Origin: Pseudomonas viridiflava
GTDB taxonomy: Bacteria; Pseudomonadota; Gammaproteobacteria; Pseudomonadales; Pseudomonadaceae
Direction of reading: 5' to 3'
DNA: 64,000 bases
NCBI RefSeq assembly: GCF_900590885.1
Contig: NZ_UUON01000001.1
Location: forward strand, 806,001-870,000
The position numbers and the translations under genes were made by a program. This document shows positions 26,479 through 35,240 of the stretch, one piece after another; the stretch's first letter is position 1, and the number at the start of each line of letters is the position of its first letter. The notes beneath the pieces were generated by a model. It was not told where the DNA came from. It saw only the letters and a program-made list of their open reading frames with translations, and searched no databases.

Positions 26479-27372
26479 TCAGGTCAGCACGTAGTCCACC
26501 GGTTCGAGGGCCGGCGGCAAATCGGTTTCGCCCAGCGCCGCGAGCACTTCGCGCTCCAGGGTGCGCAGCAGGGCATTGCACGGCAGGTCGTTTTCATCGA
26601 AGCCAAACGGATCTTCGAGGTCGTCGCCGATCTCATCCAGGCCAAAGAAGGTGTAGCTGACGATGGCGGTGAACACTGGTGTCAGCCAGCCCAGGGGTTC
26701 GGCCATGGCGAACGGCAGGAGGATGCAGAACAGGTAGATGGTGCGATGCAGCAACAGGGTGTAGGGGAAGGGCAGCGGCGTGGTCTTGATTCGCTCACAC
26801 GCAGCCTGCACCTGGCTGAGGCTGACCAGCCGCGCTTCCAGCTGGGTATAGCGCCACTCACTGAGTACGCCTTGCTCGGTCAGCGCGGAAAACCGCGCGC
26901 CTACCTGTTGCAGCACGTTGTCCGGCAGGTTGGGGTGGTGTTTGTCCACCGCCGCCCATGGCGTGATCGCCCGGGCTTCGTCTTCATGGCGCAAGCGTGC
27001 GATCAGGCCGTGGGCAAAACCGCACAGGGCGCGCAGCAGGCCGGCGCGCTCGGCCGGGTCAATGAGCAGTTGGGTTTCGCGGATCAGCGAGCGCACCTCA
27101 ATGATCATCTGCCCCAGCTGCTTGCGGCCCTCCCACCAGCGGTCATAGCAGGCGTTGTTGCGAAAGCTCATGAAGATCGACAGCGACAGCCCGAGCAGGG
27201 TGAAAGGCGTAGCGTTGACCTTGGAGAAATACGCCGGGTGCAGGGTCTCGACCAGCACAATCACCGAGGCCAGCAGGGTCACCAGCAGGCTGCGCAGGGC
27301 GATGCGTTTGGCGATCGAGCCCTTGAGGGAAAACAGGATGCCGAGCAGGTTGGGTTTGGGACGTACGATCAT
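26479..27372 (-). CDS. Bestrophin-like chloride channel family protein
   Basis: 297 aa with four hydrophobic segments (about 28-50, 60-75, 210-235, 245-265) and the bestrophin signature FRNNACYDRWWEGRKQLGQM followed by FFGLDEIGDDLEDPFG. Bacterial members (YneE type) form pentameric ion channels in the inner membrane. ATG 27372 begins at the conserved MIVRPKPNLLGILFSLKGS segment; the frame runs further upstream without family similarity. It is divergent from the short-chain dehydrogenase at 27576, with about 200 bp between them. Confidence 0.85.
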   Translation of the reverse strand: MIVRPKPNLLGILFSLKGSIAKRIALRSLLVTLLASVIVLVETLHPAYFSKVNATPFTLLGLSLSIFMSFRNNACYDRWWEGRKQLGQMIIEVRSLIRETQLLIDPAERAGLLRALCGFAHGLIARLRHEDEARAITPWAAVDKHHPNLPDNVLQQVGARFSALTEQGVLSEWRYTQLEARLVSLSQVQAACERIKTTPLPFPYTLLLHRTIYLFCILLPFAMAEPLGWLTPVFTAIVSYTFFGLDEIGDDLEDPFGFDENDLPCNALLRTLEREVLAALGETDLPPALEPVDYVLT

Positions 27373-27568
27373 CGCGGGGGTAGGCTTCTTTGGTGGCGCA
27401 GGCCCACAGGTTAGAAGGCCGCCTGGTTGCCGTCCAATCGCTTGGGCTGACCGGCCGATCAGCGGGATCGATGATTGGCCAAACCAGTCAACGATATTGA
27501 AGGCTTTGACCATTGCCGCTAAGCGGCTGCAGAGCGACCATCTGGCCCAATCGTGCACAGTCCAAGGA

Positions 27569-27578
27569 AACAATAATG
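27569..27578 (+). promoter_or_regulatory. A-rich AANAANAA motif overlapping the start of the acyl-CoA operon
   Basis: AACAATAA (27569-27576) runs into the ATG of the first gene and lies just after the AAGGA ribosome site. It matches the AANAANAA pattern bound by Hfq/Crc in Pseudomonas catabolite repression. The match is short and could be chance; the same pattern before the neighbouring operon (33813-33825) strengthens it. Confidence 0.35.
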
Positions 27579-28343
27579 CAGATTGAAAACAAGGTATTCC
27601 TGGTCAGCGGCGGCGCTTCGGGCCTCGGCGCGGCCACCGCGCAAATGCTCGTAGCCGCCGGTGCCAAAGTGATGCTGGTGGATATGAACGCCGACGCCGT
27701 GGCCGCCAAAGCCCGGCAGCTTGGTGACAATGCACGCAGCGCGGTGGCAGACATCAGCCAGGAAGCCGCCGCCGAAGCGGCCGTAAACGCCGCTGTGGAA
27801 GCCTTTGGTGGGCTGCACGGCTTGGTCAACTGCGCCGGCATCGTGCGCGGCGAAAAAATCCTCGGCAAAACCGGCCCCCATGGGCTGGCCAGCTTTGCCC
27901 AGGTGATCAACGTCAACCTGATCGGCAGCTTCAACCTGCTGCGCCTGGCCGCAGCGGCGATCGCTGAAACCGAGGCGAATGCCGAAGGCGAGCGTGGCGT
28001 GATCATCAACACCGCCTCCGTCGCCGCGTTTGACGGGCAGATCGGCCAGGCCGCCTACGCCGCGTCCAAAGGCGCGATTGCCAGCCTCACCCTGCCGGCC
28101 GCGCGTGAACTGGCGCGCTTCGGCATCCGCGTGATGACCATCGCCCCGGGCATTTTCGAAACCCCGATGATGGCCGGCATGACCCCCGAGGTGCGCGACT
28201 CCCTGGCCGCCGGCGTGCCGTTCCCGCCGCGTCTGGGCAAGCCCGCCGAATACGCGGCGCTGGTGCGGCACATCATTGAAAACAGCATGCTCAATGGCGA
28301 GGTGATCCGTCTCGACGGCGCCTTGCGCATGGCTGCCAAGTAA
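27576..28343 (+). CDS. 3-hydroxyacyl-CoA dehydrogenase type II (SDR, HSD10-like)
   Basis: 255 aa, classical SDR: Rossmann turn [15 protein letters not shown]-type NxAG region, YAASKGA catalytic YxxxK, and the tail [16 protein letters not shown] characteristic of HSD17B10-like enzymes. By family it oxidises 2-methyl-3-hydroxybutyryl-CoA (isoleucine breakdown) and short 3-hydroxyacyl-CoAs with NAD+ in the cytosol. It is first in an operon with thiolase, acyl-CoA dehydrogenase and enoyl-CoA hydratase, the same order as the P. putida PP_2214-2217 cluster (recalled). AAGGA at 8 nt supports ATG 27576. Confidence 0.88.
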   Translation: MQIENKVFLVSGGASGLGAATAQMLVAAGAKVMLVDMNADAVAAKARQLGDNARSAVADISQEAAAEAAVNAAVEAFGGLHGLVNCAGIVRGEKILGKTGPHGLASFAQVINVNLIGSFNLLRLAAAAIAETEANAEGERGVIINTASVAAFDGQIGQAAYAASKGAIASLTLPAARELARFGIRVMTIAPGIFETPMMAGMTPEVRDSLAAGVPFPPRLGKPAEYAALVRHIIENSMLNGEVIRLDGALRMAAK

Positions 28344-28355
28344 GGAAGATTCCCC

Positions 28356-29540
28356 ATGACTGATCCCATCGTGATTGTCAGCGCCGTGCGCACGCCCATG
28401 GGCGGGTTCCAGGGCGACCTCAAGGGCCTCACTGCGCCGCAGCTCGGCGCTGCTGCAATCCGCGCGGCGGTCGAGCGCGCCGGCATTGCCACCGATGCCG
28501 TGGATGAAGTGCTGTTCGGCTGCGTGCTGCCGGCTGGCCTCGGCCAGGCGCCGGCACGGCAGGCTGCACTCGGCGCCGGGCTGGACAAGTCCACGCGTTG
28601 CACGACCCTAAACAAGATGTGCGGCTCGGGCATGGAAGCGGCGATTCTGGCCCATGACTCGCTGCTGGCCGGCAGTGTCGAGGTAGTGATCGCGGGTGGC
28701 ATGGAAAGCATGTCCAACGCGCCGTATCTGCTGGACCGCGCCCGCAGCGGCTACCGCATGGGCCACGGCCGCGTGCTTGACCACATGTTCCTCGACGGCC
28801 TTGAAGACGCCTACGACAAGGGCCGCCTGATGGGCACCTTCGCCGAAGACTGCGCCCTGCATAACGGCTTCAGCCGTGAAGCCCAGGACGCCTTCGCGAT
28901 TGCCTCGCTGACCCGTGCGCAGGAAGCCATCACCCATGGCAACTTCGCCGCCGAGATCGTCCCCGTGCAGGTCACCGTCGGCAAGGAGCAGAAAACCATC
29001 CTGCACGACGAGCAGCCGCCCAAGGCCAGGCTGGACAAGATCGCCAGCCTGAAACCGGCGTTCCGCGAAGGCGGTACGGTGACGGCGGCCAACTCCAGTT
29101 CGATTTCCGATGGCGCAGCGGCCCTGTTGCTGATGCGCGCGTCCGAGGCGCACAAGCGCGGCCTCAAGCCGCTGGCGGTGATCCATGGGCACGCCGCGTT
29201 TGCCGACGAGCCGGGGCTGTTTCCGGTGGCGCCGGTGGGAGCGATCCGTAAGTTGATGAGCAAGACGGGCTGGACACTCGATGAGGTCGACCTGTTTGAA
29301 ATCAACGAAGCCTTCGCCGTGGTCAGCCTGGTGACCATGAGCAAGCTGGAAATCCCGCATGCCAAGGTCAACGTGCACGGCGGTGCCTGCGCCCTCGGCC
29401 ACCCGATTGGCGCGTCCGGCGCGCGCATCCTGGTGACGCTGCTCTCGGCCCTGCGCCAGAAAGGCCTCAAGCGTGGTGTTGCGGCCATCTGCATCGGCGG
29501 CGGTGAAGCCACGGCCATGGCCGTTGAATGCCTGTATTGA
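28356..29540 (+). CDS. Acetyl-CoA acetyltransferase-type thiolase
   Basis: 394 aa, full thiolase length. Catalytic residues are visible: C89 (NKMCGSGMEA), H349 (CALGHPIGASG) and C379 (ICIGGGEA). In this operon it most likely cleaves 2-methylacetoacetyl-CoA to acetyl-CoA and propionyl-CoA, the last step of isoleucine degradation; general acetoacetyl-CoA thiolysis is the alternative. It begins 12 bp after the dehydrogenase with TAAGGA upstream. Confidence 0.9.
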   Translation: MTDPIVIVSAVRTPMGGFQGDLKGLTAPQLGAAAIRAAVERAGIATDAVDEVLFGCVLPAGLGQAPARQAALGAGLDKSTRCTTLNKMCGSGMEAAILAHDSLLAGSVEVVIAGGMESMSNAPYLLDRARSGYRMGHGRVLDHMFLDGLEDAYDKGRLMGTFAEDCALHNGFSREAQDAFAIASLTRAQEAITHGNFAAEIVPVQVTVGKEQKTILHDEQPPKARLDKIASLKPAFREGGTVTAANSSSISDGAAALLLMRASEAHKRGLKPLAVIHGHAAFADEPGLFPVAPVGAIRKLMSKTGWTLDEVDLFEINEAFAVVSLVTMSKLEIPHAKVNVHGGACALGHPIGASGARILVTLLSALRQKGLKRGVAAICIGGGEATAMAVECLY

Positions 29541-29549
29541 GGATTTTTT

Positions 29550-30677
29550 ATGCTGCCCAATTACGAACAACTCCAAATCAGCGATGCGGCCAGGCAGTTC
29601 GCCCAGGAGCGTCTCAAACCCTTTGCCGCCGAATGGGACCGCGAGCACCGTTTCCCCAAGGAAGCCATCGGCGAAATGGCCGAGCTCGGCTTTTTCGGCA
29701 TGCTGGTGCCCGAACAGTGGGGCGGTTGCGACACCGGCTACCTGGCTTACGCCATGGCCCTGGAAGAAATCGCCGCCGGTGACGGCGCCTGCTCGACCAT
29801 CATGAGCGTGCACAACTCGGTGGGCTGCGTGCCCATCCTTAAATTCGGCAACGATCAACAGAAAGAGCAATTTCTCAAGCCCCTGGCCAGCGGCGCCATG
29901 CTCGGCGCGTTTGCGCTCACTGAACCGCAAGCCGGCTCCGACGCCAGCAGCCTGAAAACCCGCGCGCGCCTCGAAGGCGACCACTACGTGCTGAATGGCT
30001 GCAAACAGTTCATCACCTCCGGGCAAAACGCCGGGGTGGTGATTGTGTTTGCGGTGACCGACCCGGCAGCCGGCAAGCGTGGGATCAGCGCGTTTATCGT
30101 GCCCACCGATTCGCCGGGTTACAGCGTGGCGCGGGTAGAAGACAAGCTCGGTCAGCATGCATCGGACACCTGCCAGATCCTCTTTGAAGACCTGAAAGTG
30201 CCCGTGGCCAACCGGCTTGGGGAGGAGGGCGAAGGCTACAGGATCGCCCTGGCCAACCTCGAAGGCGGCCGCGTGGGCATTGCCTCGCAGTCCGTCGGCA
30301 TGGCCCGCGCGGCGTTTGAGGCGGCTCGCGACTACGCCCGCGAACGCGAAAGCTTCGGCAAAGCCTTGATCGAACACCAGGCCGTGGCCTTCCGCCTGGC
30401 CGACATGGCCACGCAAATCGCGGTCGCGCGGCAGATGGTGCATTACGCCGCCGCCCTGCGGGACAGCGGCAAGCCGGCGCTGGTGGAAGCGTCCATGGCC
30501 AAGCTGTTCGCTTCGGAAATGGCCGAGAAAGTCTGTTCCGCCGCCTTGCAAACCCTCGGTGGTTACGGTTACCTGAGCGACTTCCCCCTGGAGCGCATCT
30601 ACCGCGATGTGCGGGTCTGCCAGATTTACGAAGGCACCAGCGATATCCAACGCATGGTCATCTCACGCAATCTCTAA
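29550..30677 (+). CDS. Short/branched-chain acyl-CoA dehydrogenase
   Basis: 375 aa, FAD-dependent ACAD fold: [13 protein letters not shown] (FAD/substrate loop), [23 protein letters not shown], and the catalytic-Glu motif [11 protein letters not shown]. The neighbouring genes suggest 2-methylbutyryl-CoA (isoleucine branch) as substrate, with electrons passed to ETF. It is a paralogue of the convergent dehydrogenase at 31540. It lies 9 bp after the thiolase, with TGAGGA upstream. Confidence 0.9.
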   Translation: MLPNYEQLQISDAARQFAQERLKPFAAEWDREHRFPKEAIGEMAELGFFGMLVPEQWGGCDTGYLAYAMALEEIAAGDGACSTIMSVHNSVGCVPILKFGNDQQKEQFLKPLASGAMLGAFALTEPQAGSDASSLKTRARLEGDHYVLNGCKQFITSGQNAGVVIVFAVTDPAAGKRGISAFIVPTDSPGYSVARVEDKLGQHASDTCQILFEDLKVPVANRLGEEGEGYRIALANLEGGRVGIASQSVGMARAAFEAARDYARERESFGKALIEHQAVAFRLADMATQIAVARQMVHYAAALRDSGKPALVEASMAKLFASEMAEKVCSAALQTLGGYGYLSDFPLERIYRDVRVCQIYEGTSDIQRMVISRNL

Positions 30678-30688
30678 GGAGCCGATAC

Positions 30689-31462
30689 ATGAGTTACGAA
30701 ACCATTTTGCTCGAAGTCCAGGGCCGCGTCGGGCTGATTACCCTGAATCGCCCGCAGGCCCTGAACGCGCTGAATGCGCAGCTGGTGAGCGAGTTGAACC
30801 AGGCCCTGGACGGCCTGGAAGCCGACCCGCAGATCGGCTGCATCGTGTTGACCGGCTCGAAAAAGGCCTTCGCCGCCGGCGCCGACATCAAGGAAATGGC
30901 TGAGCTGACCTACCCGCAGATCTACCTGGACGATTTGTTTAGCGACAGCGATCGCGTGGCCAACCGCCGCAAGCCGATCATTGCCGCCGTCAACGGCTTC
31001 GCCCTGGGTGGCGGCTGCGAGCTAGCGCTGATGTGCGACTTTATCCTGGCCGGTGACGGCGCCAAGTTCGGCCAGCCGGAAATCAATCTCGGCGTGCTGC
31101 CGGGCATGGGCGGCACCCAGCGCCTGACCCGCGCGGTGGGCAAGGCCAAGGCCATGGAAATGTGCCTGACCGGGCGCTTTATCGACGCGGTGGAAGCCGA
31201 GCGCTGCGGGATCGTGGCGCGCATCGTGCCGGCCGATGAGCTGCTGGAAGAGGCCTTGAAAGTTGCCACCCTGATCGCTGGAAAGTCGGTGCCGATCAGC
31301 ATGATGGTCAAGGAAAGCGTGAACCGCGCGTTTGAAGTGAGCCTGTCCGAAGGCGTGCGCTTTGAGCGCCGGGTGTTCCACGCGGCGTTTGCGACGCTGG
31401 ATCAGAAGGAAGGCATGGCCGCGTTCGTGGCCAAGCGTGCGCCGGAGTTCAAGGACCAGTAA
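30689..31462 (+). CDS. Enoyl-CoA hydratase
   Basis: 257 aa crotonase. Both catalytic glutamates are in place ([11 protein letters not shown] and [20 protein letters not shown]), and the oxyanion-hole segment AAGADIKEM is present. It hydrates short 2-enoyl-CoAs, here probably tiglyl-CoA or methacrylyl-CoA. It is the last gene of the plus-strand operon; AAGGAG sits 7 nt before ATG. A perfect palindrome follows at 31492. Confidence 0.9.
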   Translation: MSYETILLEVQGRVGLITLNRPQALNALNAQLVSELNQALDGLEADPQIGCIVLTGSKKAFAAGADIKEMAELTYPQIYLDDLFSDSDRVANRRKPIIAAVNGFALGGGCELALMCDFILAGDGAKFGQPEINLGVLPGMGGTQRLTRAVGKAKAMEMCLTGRFIDAVEAERCGIVARIVPADELLEEALKVATLIAGKSVPISMMVKESVNRAFEVSLSEGVRFERRVFHAAFATLDQKEGMAAFVAKRAPEFKDQ

Positions 31463-31491
31463 CCCTCTCTCCAAAACACTGAAGATCAAAC

Positions 31492-31519
31492 TGTGGGAGG
31501 GGGCTTGCCCCCTCCCACA
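31492..31519. repeat. REP-type perfect palindrome between convergent operons
   Basis: Two perfect 13-nt arms starting TGTGGGAGGGGGC enclose a 2-nt centre. This is the GTGGGAGGGGGCTTGCCCCC sequence widely repeated in fluorescent Pseudomonas. It sits between the converging ends at 31462 and 31540 and is followed by T-rich sequence, so it may also act as a bidirectional terminator. It shares its core with the element at 46829-46918. Confidence 0.8.
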
Positions 31520-31539
31520 TTTGTTTACTGGTGTGTCAG

Positions 31540-32691
31540 TTAGAGCTGGTAGTGCTTCAGCTCTCTGGCAATCACCATTCGCTGAATCTCGCTGGTCCCT
31601 TCGTAAATCTGCGTGATCCGCGCATCCCGGTAGTAGCGCTCCACCGGGTAATCTTCCAGATACCCATACCCGCCATGAATCTGCATCGCCGAGGAGCAGA
31701 CCTTTTCGGCCATTTCCGAGGCGAACAGCTTGGCCTGGGAGGCTTCCGACAGGCATGGCTTGCCGGCAGAGCGCAGGCGCGCGGCGTGCAGGATCAGCAG
31801 GCGGGCGGCATTCAAGCGGGTTTGCATATCGGCCAGCAGGTTGGCCACGCTTTGGTGCTCGATGATTGCCTTGTCGAACTGCACCCGGTCACGGGCGTAG
31901 GCCAGCGCCGCTTCGAACGCCGCACGGGCGATGCCCAGGGCCTGGGCGGCGATGCCGATGCGGCCGCCTTCCAGGTTCGACAGGGCAATGGCCAGGCCTT
32001 TGCCGCGCTCACCCAGCAGGTTGGCTTCGGGCACCGTGCACTGGTTGAGCGTGACGGCGCAGGTGTCGGATGCGCGAATGCCCATCTTGTGTTCGGTGCG
32101 GTCGACCACAAACCCCGCAGTGTCGGTGGGCACCAGGAATGCGGAGATACCTTTTTTGCCCAGCTCGGGGTCGGTCACGGCAAATACGATGGCCAGCTTG
32201 GCGCGCTTGCCGTTGCTGACAAACTGCTTGGCGCCATTGATCACCCATTGGCCATTCACCAATTCTGCACGGGTGCGCAGGTTGTGGGCTTCGGAGCCGG
32301 CCTGGGGTTCCGTGAGGCAGAAGCAGCCAATCGCCTGGCCGCTGGCGAGGTCAGCCAGCCAGGTTTGTTTTTGCGCATCTGTGCCGTAGTTGAGGACAGG
32401 CCCGCAACCGACTGAATTATGGATACTCATCAGCGCGCCAGTGGCGCCATCACCGGCTGAAATTTCCTCAACCGCCAGGGCATAGGCCACGTAATCGACA
32501 TAGGTGCCGCCCCATTCTTCGGGCACCACCATGCCCAGCAGGCCGAGTTCGCCCATCTTCGCCACCAGCGCGTCGTCGATCCAGCCGGCTTTCTCCCAGG
32601 CCTGGGCGTGGGGGGCAATCTCGCCACGGGCAAAGTCGCGCGCCATGTCGCGGATCATTACTTGTTCTTCTGTGTATTCAATGTCTTGCAT
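31540..32691 (-). CDS. Acyl-CoA dehydrogenase (isobutyryl-CoA type likely)
   Basis: 383 aa ACAD with [40 protein letters not shown] and catalytic [11 protein letters not shown]. It is coupled (3 bp gap) to a 3-hydroxyisobutyryl-CoA hydrolase-like gene upstream. Valine degradation is therefore the best guess, with isobutyryl-CoA oxidised to methacrylyl-CoA. 2-Methylbutyryl-CoA is an alternative. Close paralogue of the dehydrogenase at 29550, arranged convergently. Confidence 0.88.
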   Translation of the reverse strand: MQDIEYTEEQVMIRDMARDFARGEIAPHAQAWEKAGWIDDALVAKMGELGLLGMVVPEEWGGTYVDYVAYALAVEEISAGDGATGALMSIHNSVGCGPVLNYGTDAQKQTWLADLASGQAIGCFCLTEPQAGSEAHNLRTRAELVNGQWVINGAKQFVSNGKRAKLAIVFAVTDPELGKKGISAFLVPTDTAGFVVDRTEHKMGIRASDTCAVTLNQCTVPEANLLGERGKGLAIALSNLEGGRIGIAAQALGIARAAFEAALAYARDRVQFDKAIIEHQSVANLLADMQTRLNAARLLILHAARLRSAGKPCLSEASQAKLFASEMAEKVCSSAMQIHGGYGYLEDYPVERYYRDARITQIYEGTSEIQRMVIARELKHYQL

Positions 32692-32694
32692 GAT

Positions 32695-33798
32695 TTAGTT
32701 CGCAACCTGCTCGAAGTGATGGAAGAAGCTCTCGACATGGGTTTTGTCCAACCCATGGAGTGTCGGCGGGTTCCAGCGTGGCTGTTTGTCCTTGTCGATG
32801 ATCAGCGCGCGAACCCCTTCAATCAGGTCACCGCGTTCGAACCATTGACGGTCCAGATGCAGTTCCAGGGCAAAGCATTGCTCCAGCGGCAAGCGACGGC
32901 CGCGACGCAGCATCTCCAGGGTCACGGCCATGGCCAGGGGCGAGCGTGTCTGCATCAGGTCGGCGGTGTGCACGGCCCATTCATGGCTGTCGGCAACGGT
33001 GACTTGCTGCAACTGCTCGACAATGCTCGGTACGTCCGGCAGGCCGAAAAAATGGTCGATGGCCGGGCGCAGGGCCGCCAGCGGCGCGTCAGGCAACTGC
33101 TGCACGGCCAGCTTGGCCAGTGCGCCCTGCAAATCCTTGAGTGGGGATTCGTGCCATTGCAGGTGGTCGAGTTTGTGGTCGAGGTCGTTGAGCTTGTGGC
33201 TGTCCAGGTACCAGTCCGCCAGGCCGCAGTAGAGCGCGTCGGCCGCACGAATCTGCACGCCAGTCACACCGAGATAGATGCCCAGCTCGCCGGGAATACG
33301 CGGCAGGAAGTAGCTGCCGCCGACGTCCGGAAAGTAACCGATCGCCACTTCAGGCATGGCCAGGCGGCTGCGTTCGGTGACCACACGCAGGTCCGCGCCC
33401 TGCACCAGGCCCATGCCGCCGCCCAGCACAAAGCCGTCCATAAGGGCCAATACGGGCTTGCGGTAATGATGGATGGCCAGGTCCAGGGCATATTCTTCGA
33501 CGAAGAAGTCCTGGTGCAGGGTGTCGCCAGCTTTGAAGCTGTCGTAGAGGGAGCGGATGTCGCCACCGGCGCAGAAGGCCTTTTCGCCGGCCCCGCGCAG
33601 GACCACGGCATACACTTGGGGGTCATCCGCCCAGGCTTGCAGCTGTTGGCTCAGGCTGCGGACCATGCCGAGGGTGATGGCGTTCAGGCCGGCGGGGCGG
33701 TTGAGGGTGAGGTGGCCGATATGGTTGCGTACTTCGGCCAGTACGTCGTCCTGCGGTACATCGGTGCTGCTTGCTTCGGCTGAAACCTGAGCAGTCAT
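32695..33798 (-). CDS. 3-hydroxyisobutyryl-CoA hydrolase-like protein
   Basis: 367 aa, longer than simple crotonases and with the HIBCH signature GGGMGLVQGADLRVV then MPEVAIGYFPDVGGSYFLPR, keeping the Glu and Asp used for thioester hydrolysis. It would release 3-hydroxyisobutyrate from its CoA ester in valine breakdown, guarding against toxic methacrylyl-CoA. mmsA and mmsB are not in the window. ATG 33798 has GGGAG at 6 nt. The frame reaches 33831 without support. An A-rich motif precedes the ribosome site. Confidence 0.87.
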   Translation of the reverse strand: MTAQVSAEASSTDVPQDDVLAEVRNHIGHLTLNRPAGLNAITLGMVRSLSQQLQAWADDPQVYAVVLRGAGEKAFCAGGDIRSLYDSFKAGDTLHQDFFVEEYALDLAIHHYRKPVLALMDGFVLGGGMGLVQGADLRVVTERSRLAMPEVAIGYFPDVGGSYFLPRIPGELGIYLGVTGVQIRAADALYCGLADWYLDSHKLNDLDHKLDHLQWHESPLKDLQGALAKLAVQQLPDAPLAALRPAIDHFFGLPDVPSIVEQLQQVTVADSHEWAVHTADLMQTRSPLAMAVTLEMLRRGRRLPLEQCFALELHLDRQWFERGDLIEGVRALIIDKDKQPRWNPPTLHGLDKTHVESFFHHFEQVAN

Positions 33799-33812
33799 CT
33801 GTAACTCCCTGC

Positions 33813-33825
33813 TTTTATTGTTCTT
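33813..33825 (-). promoter_or_regulatory. A-rich (AAN)4 motif upstream of the hydrolase ribosome site
   Basis: On the minus strand the sequence AAGAACAATAAAA lies about 5 nt upstream of GGGAG and 14 nt before the ATG. It fits AANAANAA-type Hfq/Crc targets of pseudomonads, which block translation of catabolic mRNAs. It is a motif match only. Confidence 0.4.
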
Positions 33826-33939
33826 TATCAAGATGTTCGCGGACGAACCTTCTCGCGATCGTACCAGCGCAAATTTGCCCAGTACAACCCGGAATCATGC
33901 AGGTCGTTTTTGCATTTATGCAGAGCGCCGAGGCGCTGC

Positions 33940-34650
33940 TCAGGGCACCCGGCTTGCCAGTACCTCACCGATGCTGCGGCGCCGCGCGTGGTGCTCTGCC
34001 GCGTGGATCAACTGTTCCAGTTCCGTGGGGGCTACGTCGTAGAACTGCTCCATGTCGGCAAGCGCCAGTTTCAAGTCCGCGGCGGTGATGGCGGGGTCCC
34101 GACCGGCAGCCAGGTCCGGCAGCACAACTGCCGGGGCCTCGGTTGCGCCCTTGGGATAACGCGTGCGCGTGGCGTTGTTGTAGGCCAGGGCGCAGGCGAG
34201 CAGGGCGCCGGCGCCCAGCAGTACTGCGCCCAATTCATGCCAGCCAAGAGCGGCAGAGGCCGGGTCGGCGAGTACGAGGGTCATGGCCAGGCCGCCGGCC
34301 GGCGGGTGCAGGCAGCGCAGCCAGCACATCAGCACCACCGCCATACCCGCCGCCAGGCAGGCACCGCCGAGGGTGCGCCCGAGCACGCGTGCAACCAGCA
34401 AGGCCACGACACCGGCGCACAAGTAGCTGCCGATGATCGACCAGGGTTGGGCCAGCGCACCGGACGACACCGCAAACAGCAACACCGCAGACGCCCCCAG
34501 CGGACCCAGCAAGTGCAGTGCCACCTCCATGCCAAAGACCTGGGCACATAACCAGACACTGAACAGGGTGCCCAGCGCCATGCCAATGGCGGCGCGACTC
34601 CATTCGGTGGGGCGGGTGTTGATGGCAGCGGGGAACCAGCGAGCGAGCAT
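33940..34650 (-). CDS. HPP family membrane protein
   Basis: About 236 aa with four to five TM helices in the first 155 residues, beginning with the family hallmark RPTEWSRAAIGMALG. The name-giving HPPAGG motif is present (LRCLHPPAGGLAMTLVLADP). A soluble tail of about 80 residues ends in a basic segment. HPP proteins are integral membrane proteins; nitrite transport has been proposed for plant members. The start is uncertain: ATG at 34650 or 34665 both suit the family, and neither has a strong ribosome site. Longer frames reach 34782. Confidence 0.75.
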   Translation of the reverse strand: MLARWFPAAINTRPTEWSRAAIGMALGTLFSVWLCAQVFGMEVALHLLGPLGASAVLLFAVSSGALAQPWSIIGSYLCAGVVALLVARVLGRTLGGACLAAGMAVVLMCWLRCLHPPAGGLAMTLVLADPASAALGWHELGAVLLGAGALLACALAYNNATRTRYPKGATEAPAVVLPDLAAGRDPAITAADLKLALADMEQFYDVAPTELEQLIHAAEHHARRRSIGEVLASRVP

Positions 34651-34846
34651 TGAAAGGCAATCCATAAACGGCGGGCAAAAAAAAGGCTTGTCTGGTTGCC
34701 CGGAAAAGCCCTTTGAAAGTTCCAACATTGGGGGAAGGAACTTGTGCAGTGTGCCGCGCCGTTCAACACAGTTCCAATGCATATTAATGAGGGTTAAATA
34801 CAATAAAAATGGATTTAAACGTCTTGGGCCAATACGGGCCGACGGA

Positions 34847-35068
34847 TCATGGAGAAACCGCTCCGTTGAGCTTTCCCAGAACGCGGTCACTGGTTTCTTC
34901 GTTGAACCAGTGTTTACGCAAGTTTGCCTGCAGCCCTGGATCACTGCCCAGTGGCCCATTCAACGCCAGCAGGGCATTGCGCAGTTCCATCAGCCGATGC
35001 AATGGCGGACCGGGCAGGTAGCCAACGTGTACTTCATCGCGGGTGTCGAGCGAAATATCATCTGGCAC
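34847..35068 (-). CDS. Small 73-aa hypothetical protein
   Basis: The likely start is GTG at 35068, with GAGGA 7 nt upstream. The frame is open further, but the extension is Cys/Trp-rich and unsupported. The product is acidic to neutral with one likely helix (HRLMELRNALLALNGPLG) and no TM or signal. I do not recognise a family. It lies between the HPP gene and the arn operon on the same strand, with about 170-200 bp on either side. Coding is supported by the ribosome site and coherent amino-acid composition only. Confidence 0.5.
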   Translation of the reverse strand: MPDDISLDTRDEVHVGYLPGPPLHRLMELRNALLALNGPLGSDPGLQANLRKHWFNEETSDRVLGKLNGAVSP

Positions 35069-35240
35069 GGCGTTGTCCTCTAGCGTCCTTGTTGTGATCC
35101 ATGGCACGTGGCGGTAGATAGATACCGCACTCGGCAATCGGAGTTTACATTTGGCGTTCGAACGCGGGAAAGGGAAAAGGCACCAGTCATTACGCATAGC
35201 TGTGTAGGAGCTTTCCGCGCGGGCCGCGCCGACGCGAGAC

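Noticed and set aside
28608..30650. 680-codon open frame on the minus strand
   Set aside because: It lies opposite the thiolase and acyl-CoA dehydrogenase genes, has a His/Gly/Ala composition typical of GC-rich antisense frames, and shows no domain.
34651..34782. Longer N-terminus of the HPP protein
   Set aside because: The extra residues lack similarity to the family and none of the upstream starts has a ribosome site.
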